A DNA stretch of 64,000 bases from Odontocerum albicorne (Eukaryota > Arthropoda > Insecta > Trichoptera > Odontoceridae): assembly GCA_949825065.1 (NCBI GenBank), contig OX463847.1, positions 40,582,831-40,646,830 of the forward strand, written 5' to 3'. The notes below the pieces were generated by a model. The model saw only the letters and a list, made by a program, of their open reading frames with translations. It made no database searches and had not been told where the DNA came from. Positions 1 through 11,009 of this stretch are shown here, in pieces. The position numbers and the translations under genes were made by a program. The first letter of the stretch is position 1, and the number at the start of each line of letters is the position of its first letter.

Positions 1-71
1 TTTTTGTTCTTATTCGAATTCAATGCCCTTTCAATGTTCTTATCCGAATTCAATGCCCTTTCAATGTTCTT

Positions 72-714
72 TTAACCTTTCCTTCCCTGTGTTGGGTATC
101 TTCTACACGTTGCTTCTAATAACCATCAATATCTCTATAAATATAATAAATACAAGGTTAAGATTTTAGGTATTCTTCCATAATATATTTACGCATTGAT
201 TTAAAAAACAATATTAATAATAATCAGAATTTATCGACTACATCGAGGTGTTTTGTAAAGATCGAAAACAAATTCGCATTTAAACGCTGCGAGTGCCTCG
301 TCTTGACGATAGGTGAATAGTATGCGGGAAGCGCGACACTATATTCGCATCTCACTCTTGCATACTAGACTGAATTGCGAGGAGCTGAATTGTCTCAACG
401 TCGCAAGCTAAGTGTAAGTGCCGGGGTATGCGACTGACGTTCCGCGCCACTAGTAGCTTCTAGGCTTGCAAATAGGTTAGACGTACGCCCGTTGCGTGAG
501 CGTTTTTTAATGTTTTCAGATGGTTTTTTAATGTTTTCAGCAAATAAATCTCAATTATTATAATTTTTAACTTCAATTACAATTAATTAAGGGGATTATC
601 TATGAATGTTCTTATTTTTCCGATTTAAAATCACTAATTTTTGATTGAGTACTCAGTACTTAACACCGGAGCACGCGTATTATTTTTATCACCGTAACGT
701 AAGGGAAGGGTTAA
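72..714 (+). mobile_element. piggyBac-like non-autonomous element (MITE)
   Basis: TTAA at 72-75 and at 711-714 bound a 635-bp segment. Its tips form a short imperfect inverted repeat: the left end reads CCTTTCCTTCCC and the right end, on the other strand, CCCTTCCCTTACG. TTAA duplications next to tips starting with CC are the usual piggyBac superfamily pattern. There is no transposase frame, so it would depend on an enzyme supplied elsewhere. The middle, about 290-510, is richer in GC than the surroundings. A diverged copy lies in reverse orientation at 62613-63168. Confidence 0.6.
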
Positions 715-867
715 CAATTTTGAACGTAAATCTAATATATCATTTCAAAATTTACACGTCAAATTTATAAACTGTGTTTCTACCTCGTTTAAAAATATGA
801 TGATAAAATTTTGAATTCATTCTACTCGTATGAAGATGAGAGAATTGATACATACACATTATATGTG

Positions 868-1127
868 ATACATATACATACACACACAAACATACACATA
901 GAAGTTGATATGTCCGTTTTACCTTAGTTTACAGGAGAAGCAATATTAACTTTGATAAGCTGTTAAAATCAGTACAAATGATAATTTTTTAAGTTTTTTT
1001 TCAAACAATATATATTTTGATTGGATAACAAATGACACACCAAGTTTTGCCACAACATGCTGAGAAATATTTTCTATAAATTGGGAGAATAAACACAAAA
1101 TGACAAAAAACGGACATATCAACTTCT
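868..1127. repeat. 21-bp perfect inverted repeat with CA-rich microsatellite
   Basis: The arms at 900-920 and 1107-1127 are exact reverse complements (AGAAGTTGATATGTCCGTTT plus one base) around about 186 bp of AT-rich DNA. A CA/TA-rich stretch (868-900) abuts the left arm. It may be a small hairpin MITE. It lies directly upstream of a SINE-3 body fragment. Confidence 0.5.
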
Positions 1128-1330
1128 GCCATAACGTCACATACTGCAGAAAACTTACCAAGAGTAGACGAATTATCATGAAACCTTTATAGATCTTCCG
1201 ACATGTGATAATAACACATTCGGCTTTAGATGTAGTGTATTTAAGTGTTTATAAACAATCATAAATTTTGTTAAATATGTATATAAGAACAGCGCACAAT
1301 TGTCCTCCCGCATTTATTACATCTGACAAT
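1128..1330 (+). mobile_element. SINE-3 body fragment
   Basis: It contains the conserved block of the SINE-3 family (GAAACCTTTATAGATCTTCC, then a GTGATAATAACAC motif and a TAGTGTA motif). This matches copies at 8.9, 12.6, 15.1 and 24.6 kb (+ strand) and 23.6 and 45.4 kb (- strand). The tRNA-like head is absent here. Confidence 0.6.
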
Positions 1331-1424
1331 TCCACATGAATAGACTTCTTCAACTAAACTTTTTCACCTTGCATATTTTTTTCCTAGATAGTCATCTGGA
1401 ATTCTAAACACATGTCCCAACTAA

Positions 1425-1923
1425 GGCCTCGGCCACACAGGAAGCAACCTCGCTTGATACTTAAAGCTATGTTGCGAGTTAGGCGACATATCCTAGCGAA
1501 ACAACGTACCGCATACTATCGCAATGGCCACACTGCACGCTTCGCGCCACGTTGCATGACGATTAGTCATCGAGTGAATCTTCTAGCGAACAGACGTGTT
1601 GGTTAATTTACAAGATGGCGGAAGTTTTAATGACAGCTGTGTATAAAAAGGAGCCTGTTAAACCCATCGAGTAAATTGTACAAAAATGTACCTGTAATAA
1701 AATCACTTTGCAATGAAGTTGCATAGAAAGTAAATAAAGATGGTAAGTTATAATAAAATTGGTTAGTTTTGAGAGTGACATCGTGTGTTGACTCAACCGC
1801 TCCCAACTGTCAAATGAATTTGTGTGTAGCACTTTGGTGTGGTCAGGCATGAAGTGACCTAGTATATGAGTCACGTTAAGTCTAGATTAGCACCTAACGA
1901 AGCATTTTGGTGTGGCCTCGGCC
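1425..1923. mobile_element. Non-autonomous TIR DNA transposon, superfamily uncertain
   Basis: The left end GGCCTCGGCCACAC (1425-1438) matches the right end, which reads GGCCGAGGCCACAC on the minus strand (1910-1923). The ends are flanked by TAA and TTA, resembling the three-base target site of PIF/Harbinger elements, although the two copies differ by one base. The 0.5-kb interior has no coding potential. The small frames at 1412-1606 and 1608-1874 are chance openings inside it. Confidence 0.55.
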
Positions 1924-2329
1924 TTACTGATTTGTCATCCTATCGAGTAAGCCAGTTAATCGCCTGAAGTGTAAGACGTTTTAGCGTTGATATATGCACG
2001 ATTCGAGCTAATTCTTGAACCCCTATGGATATGTATCCATAATTAAAGTAAATACTATTTCATTATACATCAAAGGTTTTGGCTTTAACTTTATGGAAAA
2101 ACACATAAGGTGATTAAATAATAAATAATTATGGTATTTGGAAATGAAATATAAACGTGGAACAAAACTGAAAAGAGTTGGAAAAAATCTATGAAAATGA
2201 ATGTATTTATATTAATATATAGTAAGGTAATACATACGAGTATAGGACAAAATATGTAATAAAGTGATAAAGGGTTAATGTGAACTTGAGAAGTGTTAAG
2301 TAAGATGCATAAGATAACATTGAGATGGT

Positions 2330-2520
2330 TTTTTTAACTGGTGAGTTTATTGCCATGTGACCATCTCTTCCAACCAACCAGAAAGATTTTTTTTAATAGG
2401 CCCTAAGTAAAAACCAGACTGGAATCCAATTTTAAAAAATCTGAGCTCCAGCGAGGATCGAACCCGCAACCTCCGGATCGGCAGACAAGTGTCTTACCAC
2501 CAGGGCACGGAGGTCGTTTG
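2330..2520 (-). mobile_element. SINE-1 (tRNA-derived)
   Basis: Read on the minus strand it starts with a tRNA-like head: an A-box-like TGGTGGTAAGACAC and the B box GGTTCGATCC. A body and the tail TCTGGTTGGTTGGAAGAGAT ... TGGCAATAAAC follow. The tail is shared with LINE-C. Further copies are at 5.4, 11.7, 21.1, 36.6 and 55.4 kb. Confidence 0.75.
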
Positions 2521-2800
2521 GGTATGTAGAACGAATAAATTAAGAAAGACTAATAGAACAGATATACAGTGGAGAAGAGAGTGGAAGGCATGTGACAGGA
2601 AGACCAAAGAAAATATGGTTGGCTCAAGTCAATAATATTTTAATAAAAAAAATGTAAAAACTCAGAATTCGTTGGTGTTGTATGAAAACGTGTATGGATG
2701 TGTATGAAGCGAAACGTCTATATTGAGATAAAATAATCTGACACTCTGTCTTCTCTGCCTATCCCGACAGAGAGAAGGTGGCGGCGTAAATTACTTTGGT
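2510..2800 (+). mobile_element. LINE-H fragment, 3' end of ORF2
   Basis: A degenerate translation aligns with the 3' part of the LINE-H ORF: a charged Lys/Arg-rich segment after the LRWFGHVER region, ending in the recurring nucleotide block CTCTGCCTATCCCGACAG before the stop. The frames are broken by several stops, so it is inactive. It starts at the edge of the upstream SINE-1. Confidence 0.6.
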
Positions 2801-3164
2801 ATTTCACTTATTGTATTAAACACCACGAAAATTTCTACCCCCTGTCATGAGTCTCTCATCAGGCGAAATGATTGCAGTTTGAAAAGAGAGCAATGCTTAG
2901 GTCTAACTGGTGACATACTTCATTGGAATTGGTATGTGTTGTCTATTGATGCAAAGGAAAAAAATTAATGAATGGAAAACTTTTATGCATGTTAAAACTT
3001 TAGTGATGTTTACAAAACAGTGAATTTAGAAACGTAAAATATACATAGAAAGATAAGGAAAGTTAGAACATTTATAAATAACCAAAGAAAAATATATCAC
3101 TCTCTTAAACTCTAAGACCATACTAACTAAGAAAGCCTCGAGATAGGAGGTGGACCGCACATCG

Positions 3165-4865
3165 CGATGTTTAATATAATAAATTATTGAAATCACAAAG
3201 TCACATTACTATATATACTAATATAATTATTGGAACGACAAAGTCACATTACAATATATAGTAATAAAATTATTGGAATGACAAAGTAACATTACAATAC
3301 TGCCCTCATAAGCAAAAACGCAGCTAATGGCAAAAGTTAAGTTTTGAGAAAACTGCACTTTATGTTTTTCATTGCTGCTTAAAAATGTCGTGATTCATAA
3401 ACAAAAAAACATTAAAATGTGATTCATAAGCAAAAACGCAGCAAACGCATAGGCACTTGCTGTCTTTTTTTCTTATGAATCACATTTTTCTGCTTTTTTG
3501 CTTAGAAAATCTAGCATTTTGTAAAATTAAAAATAGTATTTTGTCGATTTTCGTATTGAAATAAATGGTTTTCTGTATTTTTTATGGATTATGGTTCAGA
3601 ATTTGATATGGAATCATACTCAGTTAAATTTCTGTTTTTTTTCCATTAGCTGCGTTTTTGCTTATGACGGCAGAATATATATGGTAATACAATTATTGGA
3701 ATCACAAAATCACATTACTATGAACCATATACTAATATAATTATTGGAATGAATAAGTTACATTACAATATATAGTAATACAATTATTGGAATCACAAAG
3801 TCACATTACTCTTTATATTAATACCAATATAATTATTGGAATGACAAACTCACATTACAATATAAAATAATATTATTATTGGAATCACAAAGTCACCTTA
3901 CAATATATAGTAATGTAATTAATGGAATCACAAAGTCACATTCAAATATATAGTAATACAATTATTGGAATGACAAAGTCACATTACAACATATAGATAT
4001 ATAATTATTGGAATCACAAAGTCACATTACTATATATAGCAATATAATTATTGGAATTACAAAGTCACATTACAATATAAAGTAATATAATTATTTGAAT
4101 CACAAATTCACATTACTATACTTATATATGGGTTTACTAATATAATTATTGAAATGACAAAGTCACATTACAATATAATAGTAATATATTTATTGGAATG
4201 ACAAAGTCACATTACAACATATAGTAATACAATTATTGCAATCACAAAGTCACATTACTATGTACCATATACTATTATAATTATTGGAATGACAAAGTCA
4301 CATTACTCTATATATTAATAATAATATAATTATTGGAATGACAAAGTCACATTACAATATAAAATAATATTAATATTGGAATCACAAAGTCACATTACAA
4401 TATATAGTAATGTAATTAATGGAATCACAAAGTCACATTACAATATAAAGTAATACAATTATTGGAATGACAAAGTCACATTACAACATATAGTAATATA
4501 ATTATTGGAATCACAAAGTCACATTACTATATATAGCAATATAATTATTGGAATGACAAAGTCACATTACAAAATATAGTAATATAATTATTTTAATCAC
4601 AAAGTCACATTACTATACATATATATGGGTATACTAATATAATTATTGAAATGACAAAGTCACATTACAATATAATAGTAATATATTTATTAGAATGGCA
4701 AAGTCACATTACAATACATAGTAATATAATTATTTGAATCACAAAGTTACATTACTTTATATGGGTATACTGACATAATTATTGAAATGACAAAATCACA
4801 TTACAATATAATAGTCATATAATTATTGGAATCACAAAGCCACATTAATATACCTGTATAGAAAT
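3165..4865. repeat. 43-bp satellite array, about 30 copies
   Basis: The unit is a conserved core (ATTATTGGAATCACAAAGTC followed by ACATTAC) plus a more variable AT-rich spacer. The period measured from successive cores is 43 bp. Copies alternate between GGAATCACAAAG and GGAATGACAAAG. The core is better conserved than the spacer. The array is split by a MITE at 3300-3673. Confidence 0.9.
3300..3673. mobile_element. 374-bp MITE inserted in the satellite
   Basis: The left end CTGCCCTCATAAGCAAAAAC and the right end, read on the other strand as CTGCCGTCATAAGCAAAAAC, form terminal inverted repeats of about 31 bp. AATA is present on both sides (3296-3299 and 3674-3677) as a possible target duplication. 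Internal sub-repeats of the same GCAAAAACGCAGC motif occur near 3430. There is no coding sequence. Confidence 0.8.
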
Positions 4866-5379
4866 AAACCATATTGTAAGTTAATATTATATTTAGATGT
4901 CGAGTTTAAAAATATATTTTAGAATTATCGAATTGTTACAAATGGGTATTACCTTCCTTGGCTATATAACATATCGACTAAACACCATTTCAAGTTAAAT
5001 CAGTCGCAAGGCCTCAAACTAATTCCACCTTCTTAGAAACGATATAAATTCAATCTTCCCACCTCCCCACAAACTAAGCATTGCCCGCCAGATCCAGTAC
5101 GCTCGATTACCTTAAGCTTCCTTATCACCAGCTTCCAGCATCTTCCCGTTACATTCATAAATAAACACGCCATCTTTGCCAACCCGTTTTTTTTATTATA
5201 TTACAAACCCATTAAAAATAATTTATTATTACTTATTTGAAATATATTCAAGATTACTCTAAATTGAAAAACAATAAATTAAATATCCCAAATTTCTCCC
5301 AGCATCATCAGTGTATCATACATGCGTTCGTACATACCATCACACCATCTCCCTGTGGGGGAAAGCGGAGCGCCATACA
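4866..5379. other. No recognisable feature
   Basis: Non-repetitive AT-rich DNA with a somewhat more GC-rich patch at 4990-5160. The small frames show no family similarity. Confidence 0.5.
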
Positions 5380-5583
5380 TTGTATTGTATTGTATGTATT
5401 ACACTTTCGTTGTACATAGTACAACCTTGCGAGCTTCCAACCAACCAGAAAGATCTTAAAGAGGCCTTAAGTGAAAACCAGATTAGAATCTTTTTTTTTA
5501 AATCCAGGGTTTCAGAGGAATTTGAACCCGCAATCTTCGGTTTGGGAGACAGGTATCATATTAACTAGACCACGGAGGTCGTC
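5380..5583 (-). mobile_element. SINE-1 (tRNA-derived)
   Basis: On the minus strand it has the tRNA-like head with a TTTGCGGGTTCAAATTCC-like B-box region (mutated), then the body and the GGTTGGTTGGAAG tail. Its head end abuts the LINE-H fragment at 5584. Confidence 0.7.
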
Positions 5584-6500
5584 AGACATTCCTATATCAA
5601 AACACATCTTCTACATCCATACACTTTCTCGTACAACTTCAACGGTTTCACTGACTTTCCACGTTTTCTTTATTCAAAATATAAGTCACTAAATCCACCC
5701 ATACATTCTTGGTATTCCTCTATCACGCCTATCAATCACATTTTTATTGTTAATTTGTTTCGTTATTATTTCTTCATTTATTTGTTTTTGTTATCTGAAC
5801 CATCTCAGAATGATATCCGAACCATCTCAGAGTGATATCCGAACCATATCAGAGTGATATCCGAACCATCTCAGAGTGATATCCGAACCATCTCAGAGGG
5901 ATATCCGAACCATATCAGAGTGATATCCGAACCATCTCAGAGTGATATCTGAACCATCTCAGAGTGATATCCGAACCATCTCAGAGTGATATCCGAACCA
6001 TATCAGAGTGATATCCAAACCATCTCAGAGTGGTATCCGAACCATCTCAGAGTTATATCCGAACCATCTCAGAGTGGTATCCGAACCATCTCAGAGTGAT
6101 ATCCAAACCATATCAGAGTGATATCCAAACCATCTTAGAGTGGTATCCGAACCATCTCAGAGTGATATCCGAACCATCTCAGAGTGGTATCCAAACCATC
6201 TCAGAGTGGTATCCAAACCATCTCAGAGTGGTATCCGAACCATCTCAGAGTGGTATCCGAACCATCTCAGAGTGATATCCGAACCATATCAGAGTGATAT
6301 CCAAACCATCTCAGAGTGGTATCCGAACCATCTCAGAGTGATATCCGAACCATCTCAGAGTGGTATCCGAACCATCTCAGAGTGATATCCGAACCATCTC
6401 AGAGTGATATTCTTCGTCTTACTCAACAGCTTTAAGCTTACATTTATCCCTAATTACTTCAGATAAGAAGCTTCAGCTACAGCTTCTCTACGTATTATTT
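5584..6500 (-). mobile_element. LINE-H fragment interrupted by its own minisatellite
   Basis: On the minus strand, 6490-6412 matches the LINE-H segment upstream of LRWFGHV, and 5795-5584 matches the segment downstream of it, as judged against the copy at 45660-46140. Between them is the 22-bp array at 5796-6411. The reading frame is lost and no function remains. Confidence 0.75.
5796..6411. repeat. 22-bp minisatellite, about 28 copies
   Basis: The unit is GATATCCGAACCATCTCAGA plus GT, with scattered single-base variants (TGGTATCC, CAAACC, ATATCAG). On the minus strand each unit contains CTGAGATGGTTCGG, the codons for LRWFG in LINE-H. The 81-codon open frames on the plus strand exist only because the 66-bp triple unit lacks stops. 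Confidence 0.95.
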
Positions 6501-6639
6501 CTCTGTTGTGTTCGTGATAACTAGCAACTGTTCCACACCATTAGGCTGATGATACATTGATGCTTTTGTATAATTAATTGCAATAAGAACAACAAAACTA
6601 AAAAAATACTTATACATGCATATCATCACACTATTTCCA

Positions 6640-6730
6640 TGTCGGAGTAGACAGAGGGCAGACATCGATACACATTTTTCACTTATTTTACATCCATACA
6701 CCTTTTTATACAAACCCTACAATTCTCTGG
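6640..6730 (-). mobile_element. LINE-H terminal scrap
   Basis: A short match to the LINE-H 3' block: on the minus strand a GGATGTAAAATAAG-like stretch followed by CGATGTCTGCCCTCTGTCTACTCCGACATGG. Too short to place exactly. Confidence 0.35.
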
Positions 6731-6784
6731 ATTTCTGCGTTTCATAAAAGCATATTTTGTACAATATATTTTAGTGTACCGTTG

Positions 6785-7350
6785 ACTTTGTTTCCTAAAG
6801 GTATACGCTACTTGAAAATATCAAGAGAATTTAACAGTACCGATATCTTTCGGAACTTATATAAGTATCTAATAAGAACAAAATTAGAATATGCATCTGC
6901 AGTTTGGGCTCCTCGTCAGCTCTCATATAAAAATAGTATGGAACAAATACAAAAAAAATCTACAGATATCTATGGTACAGAACAAAGAGCGATTACCCAA
7001 AATATAAACACCATGTCAAACTTCTCACAGTGTGTAACTAACTATCGAGTCCTCGAACCAAGAAGGCAAGAATCCATTGTGATATTCCTATTTAAGGGTT
7101 TTCCAAGGTTGCTTTAACTGTCCCGCGATTCTAGAAGCACTAAGTTTATATGTACTTAATAAATATATCCGTGAAAGGAATCAGCCTATGCTCTACATAC
7201 CAACTTACTGGACGAAGATATTGAATCAACTGAATGACATTGTGGATATATTCTCGGTATAAGAAGAATCCTGGCTGATATTCTTTCGAACAAATAAACT
7301 TACTAGAAGCAGACCCTCTTTGCGTAACAGGAGAAATCCGTGTCGAGTGG
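6785..7350 (+). pseudogene. LINE-S reverse transcriptase C-terminal remnant
   Basis: The frame at 6782-7117 reads ISREFNSTDIFRNLYKYLIR followed by TKLEYASAVWAP and IQKKS. This is the pattern after the RT catalytic core of jockey/CR1-type LINEs (LYxxLVRxxLEYASxVW). It then frameshifts into LNQLND and GILADI-type segments near 7240-7290. A closely related copy lies at 17550-18400, and the reverse-strand copy at 27390-27815 carries the same 3' region. Truncated at 5' and inactive. Confidence 0.75.
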
Positions 7351-7984
7351 ATAAAAAAAAAAGATAAAAAACCTGTCGTTACTTTTCTATCATCAGAGAA
7401 AATACTAATTAAATATCAAAATCCTTATTTGGCTTTACACTGCTCACCCAAATACATACATATATCGAATTAACTGAGATTAATTAATATTTACTTTGTC
7501 CGTAATTAAATACTTTGAAGCTTCCAGGCCTATTCGCATTAAGCATAGATATATCAATTTCCATTATTTGATCATGTACTACATCTCTGATTCCAACAAA
7601 AATCTCCATGTTACTCCAACCGTTTTATAATAACGAAGCTTCTTATCTGGAAAGCTAATGTGGTCACGAATACAGAGTACTGAATCGTGGAATAACTTAA
7701 CTCCGAGTTCCACAAGATCTCAGGTCTGTGGAAGCGTGAGTCAGTCACTGGGGGCGTATTTAATAAGAAAATAAACCCGTCGAAAGCTTAGACTTGAGCC
7801 GTCTAAATAATTTTCAAGCTTTGAGTTCTTTCTCTGCATAACAATGGTGTCGTTTGATTATTACATCGCTTGGCGCACTGACTGAATAATTCGTGGCTAA
7901 GAAAAAGGATTCGCCAAGTTTTCGTCTTAATTTTATATAAATATGGATTTCTAATATTTCTTTGTTATAAAACCTAATTAAGAA
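7351..7984. other. No recognisable feature
   Basis: Unique-looking AT-rich DNA. No frames, repeats or splice-like exons were seen. Confidence 0.5.
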
Positions 7985-8715
7985 TAGAGAGGTAGTGAGG
8001 GATTAAATTAAAGTTTATGCTCAAATATTTTCAAGAATGAGGTATTATAAAGTTTACAGGTGGATATTACAGTAATAATAATAAAAAGACAGTATATAGT
8101 GCCGTTTATATAGCAAACTCTCCTCAGGGTTTATACTAAAATATTTTTAAGAATGAGGTATTATAAACTTTACAGGTTGATATTACAGTAATAATAACAA
8201 AAGGACAGTATATAGTGCCGTTTATATAGCAAACTCTCCTCAAGGTTTATACTAAAATATTTTTAAGAATGAGGTATTATAAACTTTACAGGTTGATATT
8301 ACAGTAATAATAACAAAAGGACAGTATATAGTGCCGTTTATATAGCAAACTCTCCTCAAGGTTTATACTAAAATATTTTTAAGAATGAGGTATTATAAAC
8401 TTTATAGGTTGATATTACAGTAATAATAATAAAAAGACAGTATATAGTGCCGTTTATATAGCAAACTCTCCTCAAGGTTTATACTAAAATATTTTTAAGA
8501 ATGAGGTATTATAAACTTTATAGGTTGATATTACAGTAATAATAACAAAAGGACAGTATATAGTGCCGTTTATATAGCAAACTCTCCTCAAGGTTTATAC
8601 TAAAATATTTTTAAGAATGAGGTATTATAAACTTTATAGGTTGATATTACAGTAATAATAACAAAAGGACAGTATATAGTGCCGTTTATATAGTAAACTC
8701 CCCTCAAGGGCTCTC
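7985..8715 (+). repeat. 116-bp tandem array containing the SINE-3 head, about 6 copies
   Basis: The unit runs from AAGAATGAGGTATTATAA through an AATAATAA run to AGTGCCGTTTATATAGCAAA and CTCTCCTCAAGG. Copies are nearly identical apart from a few substitutions in the first. The second half is the SINE-3 head, also seen singly at 12145-12245, 23800-23890 and 45525-45620. The array therefore appears to have grown from part of a SINE-3 copy. Confidence 0.9.
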
Positions 8716-9285
8716 TAGTTCGAATCTATTGTTATTGGCCGATTAAAATCATTACAAAATAAACATACACAAGTTTAGGGTAAGGATAGGGTAGGAGTGG
8801 ATGCAGTGATTAGGTTAGTTGCTTCATTGTTTTTACGTATGTTCAGAAATACGTAAGAAAACTGCTGAAAACATACCAAGAGAAATCGAACTACGAAGAA
8901 ACCTTTGTAGATCTTTCGATATGTAATAGTAACACATACCGATTAAGGTGTAGTGTAGTATATTTATTTATTTTACACATAACAAGAAATATACATCATT
9001 TGTGAAAAAACAACAGGTAATTTAATTTGGACACACAATTTTAATGGATCTGGGTTTGTTGCCTTTCATTTGTCGTGTCCCCAGTAAACTAGGATTTTGC
9101 CTGTAGTACACTGAGGACGTTTGACATGAAAAAATAAATCGATACTTCTTTACGATTTTTGATTATATAAAACCCCGTGGCATTTTCTCATCAACCTGAC
9201 AAACATATGTGTATAATGTTCATATACCATCGTAAATTTCCTCCCAAAACGAGTTGTCTTCAAGTGATTCCTAAAACTAAAAGAT
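8716..9285 (+). mobile_element. SINE-3 body split by a LINE-T insertion
   Basis: The 116-bp array is followed by a B-box-like GTTCGAATC, a linker (ATTACAAAATAAACATACAC), and the conserved body at 8825-8960 (GAAACCTTTGTAGATCTTTC). The sequence then switches to LINE-T at about 8966. It returns at about 9226 to the expected SINE-3 continuation (a GTTCATAT motif, then CCTCCCAAAACGAGTTGTCT), matching 15240-15275. Confidence 0.65.
8966..9225 (-). mobile_element. LINE-T 3' untranslated end, inserted in SINE-3
   Basis: On the minus strand it carries the LINE-T 3' UTR (CAAATGAAAGGCAACAAACC, then CAGATCC) and ends in a short A/T-rich TAAA-type tail at the 8966 side. The same sequence is seen next to reverse transcriptase remains at 61000-61720. 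A 5'-truncated insertion. Confidence 0.7.
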
Positions 9286-9389
9286 ATTTAAAAAAACAGA
9301 GAAGCTATTTCACTTTCATAGAATCTTTTCTTTTTGAATTCATCACTAAGTAATCTCATAAATTTGGAAAGTAAAGAAGCTTTACTTGA

Positions 9390-9482
9390 AATAGATGGTG
9401 ACCTCCGTGACCTAGTTGATATACTAAGCTTCCACGCAGGGATTTCGAGTTCAATTCTAGATGGTGCCTGAAAAATAAAGGA
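9390..9482 (+). mobile_element. tRNA-derived SINE head
   Basis: GACCTCCGTGACCTAGTTGA resembles a tRNA 5' half with an A box. AGTTCAATTCTAGATGGTGC resembles a B box and acceptor side. The 'GGTGCC' end matches the reverse-strand fragment at 10795-10870, so this may be another SINE family. It is a SINE head rather than a functional tRNA, because the stems do not pair cleanly. Confidence 0.45.
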
Positions 9483-10794
9483 TATCACTCTAATAAAGTT
9501 CGTCTGGTGATAATTACGAGCACGCGCCAAATACGTGCGCGATTTTTGGGGGTGGTTCTAAACCCGAAGGCTCGATAACGATCACGCTCTTCAATTTGTT
9601 TGAATCACTACTTCTGATATGTTAAGGGTGCGAATGAAATAGACTTAGCCCTAACCCAGTTATGCTTATTTGACGGAAGAACCATCGTCTACCGAAAACT
9701 GATATATTTTCAATACAGATCTATACTGCTTAAAATTTGGAGGACCGTAACGTAATGAATTTTAAAGTGAGTAAGTATAGGTTTACTTTGTGGAAAAACC
9801 TTGTTTAACATACTTAGCGATTTATCATTTCTTCATTACGTAGTCTTTTAGAAACGGACCAATATGATCATATTTATGACTACCATATAACAGCTTAGCA
9901 ACATTGAATGCATTGAAAACATACTTAAATGTAGAAATTTGCGTATCATACAGACAAGAAAAAATAAAATAAACACAAACTGCTTACCTTTTAGCGATAA
10001 GTGATTTTTTTTGTCACTCATATTTTTCCATTTTGAAGCTTTCGTATTACGTGCCTAAGATAAACATGACTTTTTTCTTTATATAAATAAACATTTTTCT
10101 TAGACAACACTGTGTTGGCAATTTGGAACGAGATTTTTTATTCAATATGCCCTCCTATCTCTCTGTATTCTACATTTATTCTTCATCAAATTTACATGCT
10201 GAGGAATTGTCTTATGTTTGCCTTGTTTGCCATCATTTGTCAATGGCCATTTCTTCTACAATATTTACTACCTTTTTTTAAGTATCTGGATATTGAGACC
10301 TTTATATGTTGGAAGCATTTAAAAGAAACAATGCATGTATAAATTCATAGGAGCCCATCAACACATCAGAATAACGTGGCCAGGAGACAACATTGTCTTC
10401 GGCACGATTGACGGAGCCTTCGGGTTCGTGTCACACGTGCTGGAAATATTATCGAACGTGAATAGGTCACAATGCTCATAAACGTCTAGCATATCTAGCA
10501 TAAGGTGATATTACACATCCTTGATTTACGCATTTAGTAATCTCAAATCACTCAGTATGTTCTCTTGTGGTTCTTAATAACTGTAATGACTCATTCACAA
10601 TCTAATGGCTCACAATTTGGACAACACACATATTTTATCCATTAATTCTTACAGTGTTATCTTCGGTTCGAGTAACTGAGGTTTTGGGTTAAAAACGACT
10701 GAAGAAGGCCACATTTAGCAACCTTACCTGTACAATAACAACACGTCTAGTAAATGGAAGTATTATCCGCTGATGAACTAATTTACCAGACTGA
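9483..10794. other. No recognisable feature
   Basis: AT-rich DNA. The 76-codon frame at 10112-10342 and the 80-codon minus frame at 9288-9530 lack any recognisable family signature or repeat identity. Confidence 0.5.
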
Positions 10795-10870
10795 TTTATT
10801 TTTTTATTTTTGGGCACCACCAGGAATCGAACTTGAGATCTTCGGTTGTAATTTAAATTTCTAGCATAAT
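10795..10870 (-). mobile_element. tRNA-derived SINE scrap
   Basis: On the minus strand GAAGATCTCAAGTTCGATTC followed by CTGGTGGTGCCC has a B box in the same setting as the copy at 9390-9482. Only the 3' half of the head remains. Confidence 0.4.
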
Positions 10871-11009
10871 CTTTATTGTATCATACTCTTTTCTTTTCTT
10901 TTCAATGTTCACAATTTACCAGTTTACTTATTGTTCTAATCTTGCTCGTTCTTTACCGATTTCCTTCATTTTGTTAAATTGGCCATGTAAATACATTTTA
11001 TAGAGATAA

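Noticed and set aside
1412..1874. Opposed small frames at 1.4-1.9 kb
   Set aside because: They lie inside a non-coding TIR element and show no family similarity.
2400..2520. Functional tRNA genes at the A/B-box sites
   Set aside because: A and B boxes are present in several places, but the acceptor and anticodon stems do not pair and SINE bodies follow. They are SINE heads.
3165..4865. Possible CRISPR array
   Set aside because: The 43-bp units are direct satellite repeats with degenerate AT spacers. The spacers are not unique, there are no cas genes, and the context is eukaryotic.
6030..6385. Two 81-codon plus-strand frames with a repeating Ser/Gln/Ile peptide
   Set aside because: They are translations of the 22-bp minisatellite; the array itself arose from the opposite strand of a LINE.
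9288..9530. 80-codon minus-strand frame
   Set aside because: It overlaps a tRNA-derived SINE head and has no recognisable domain.
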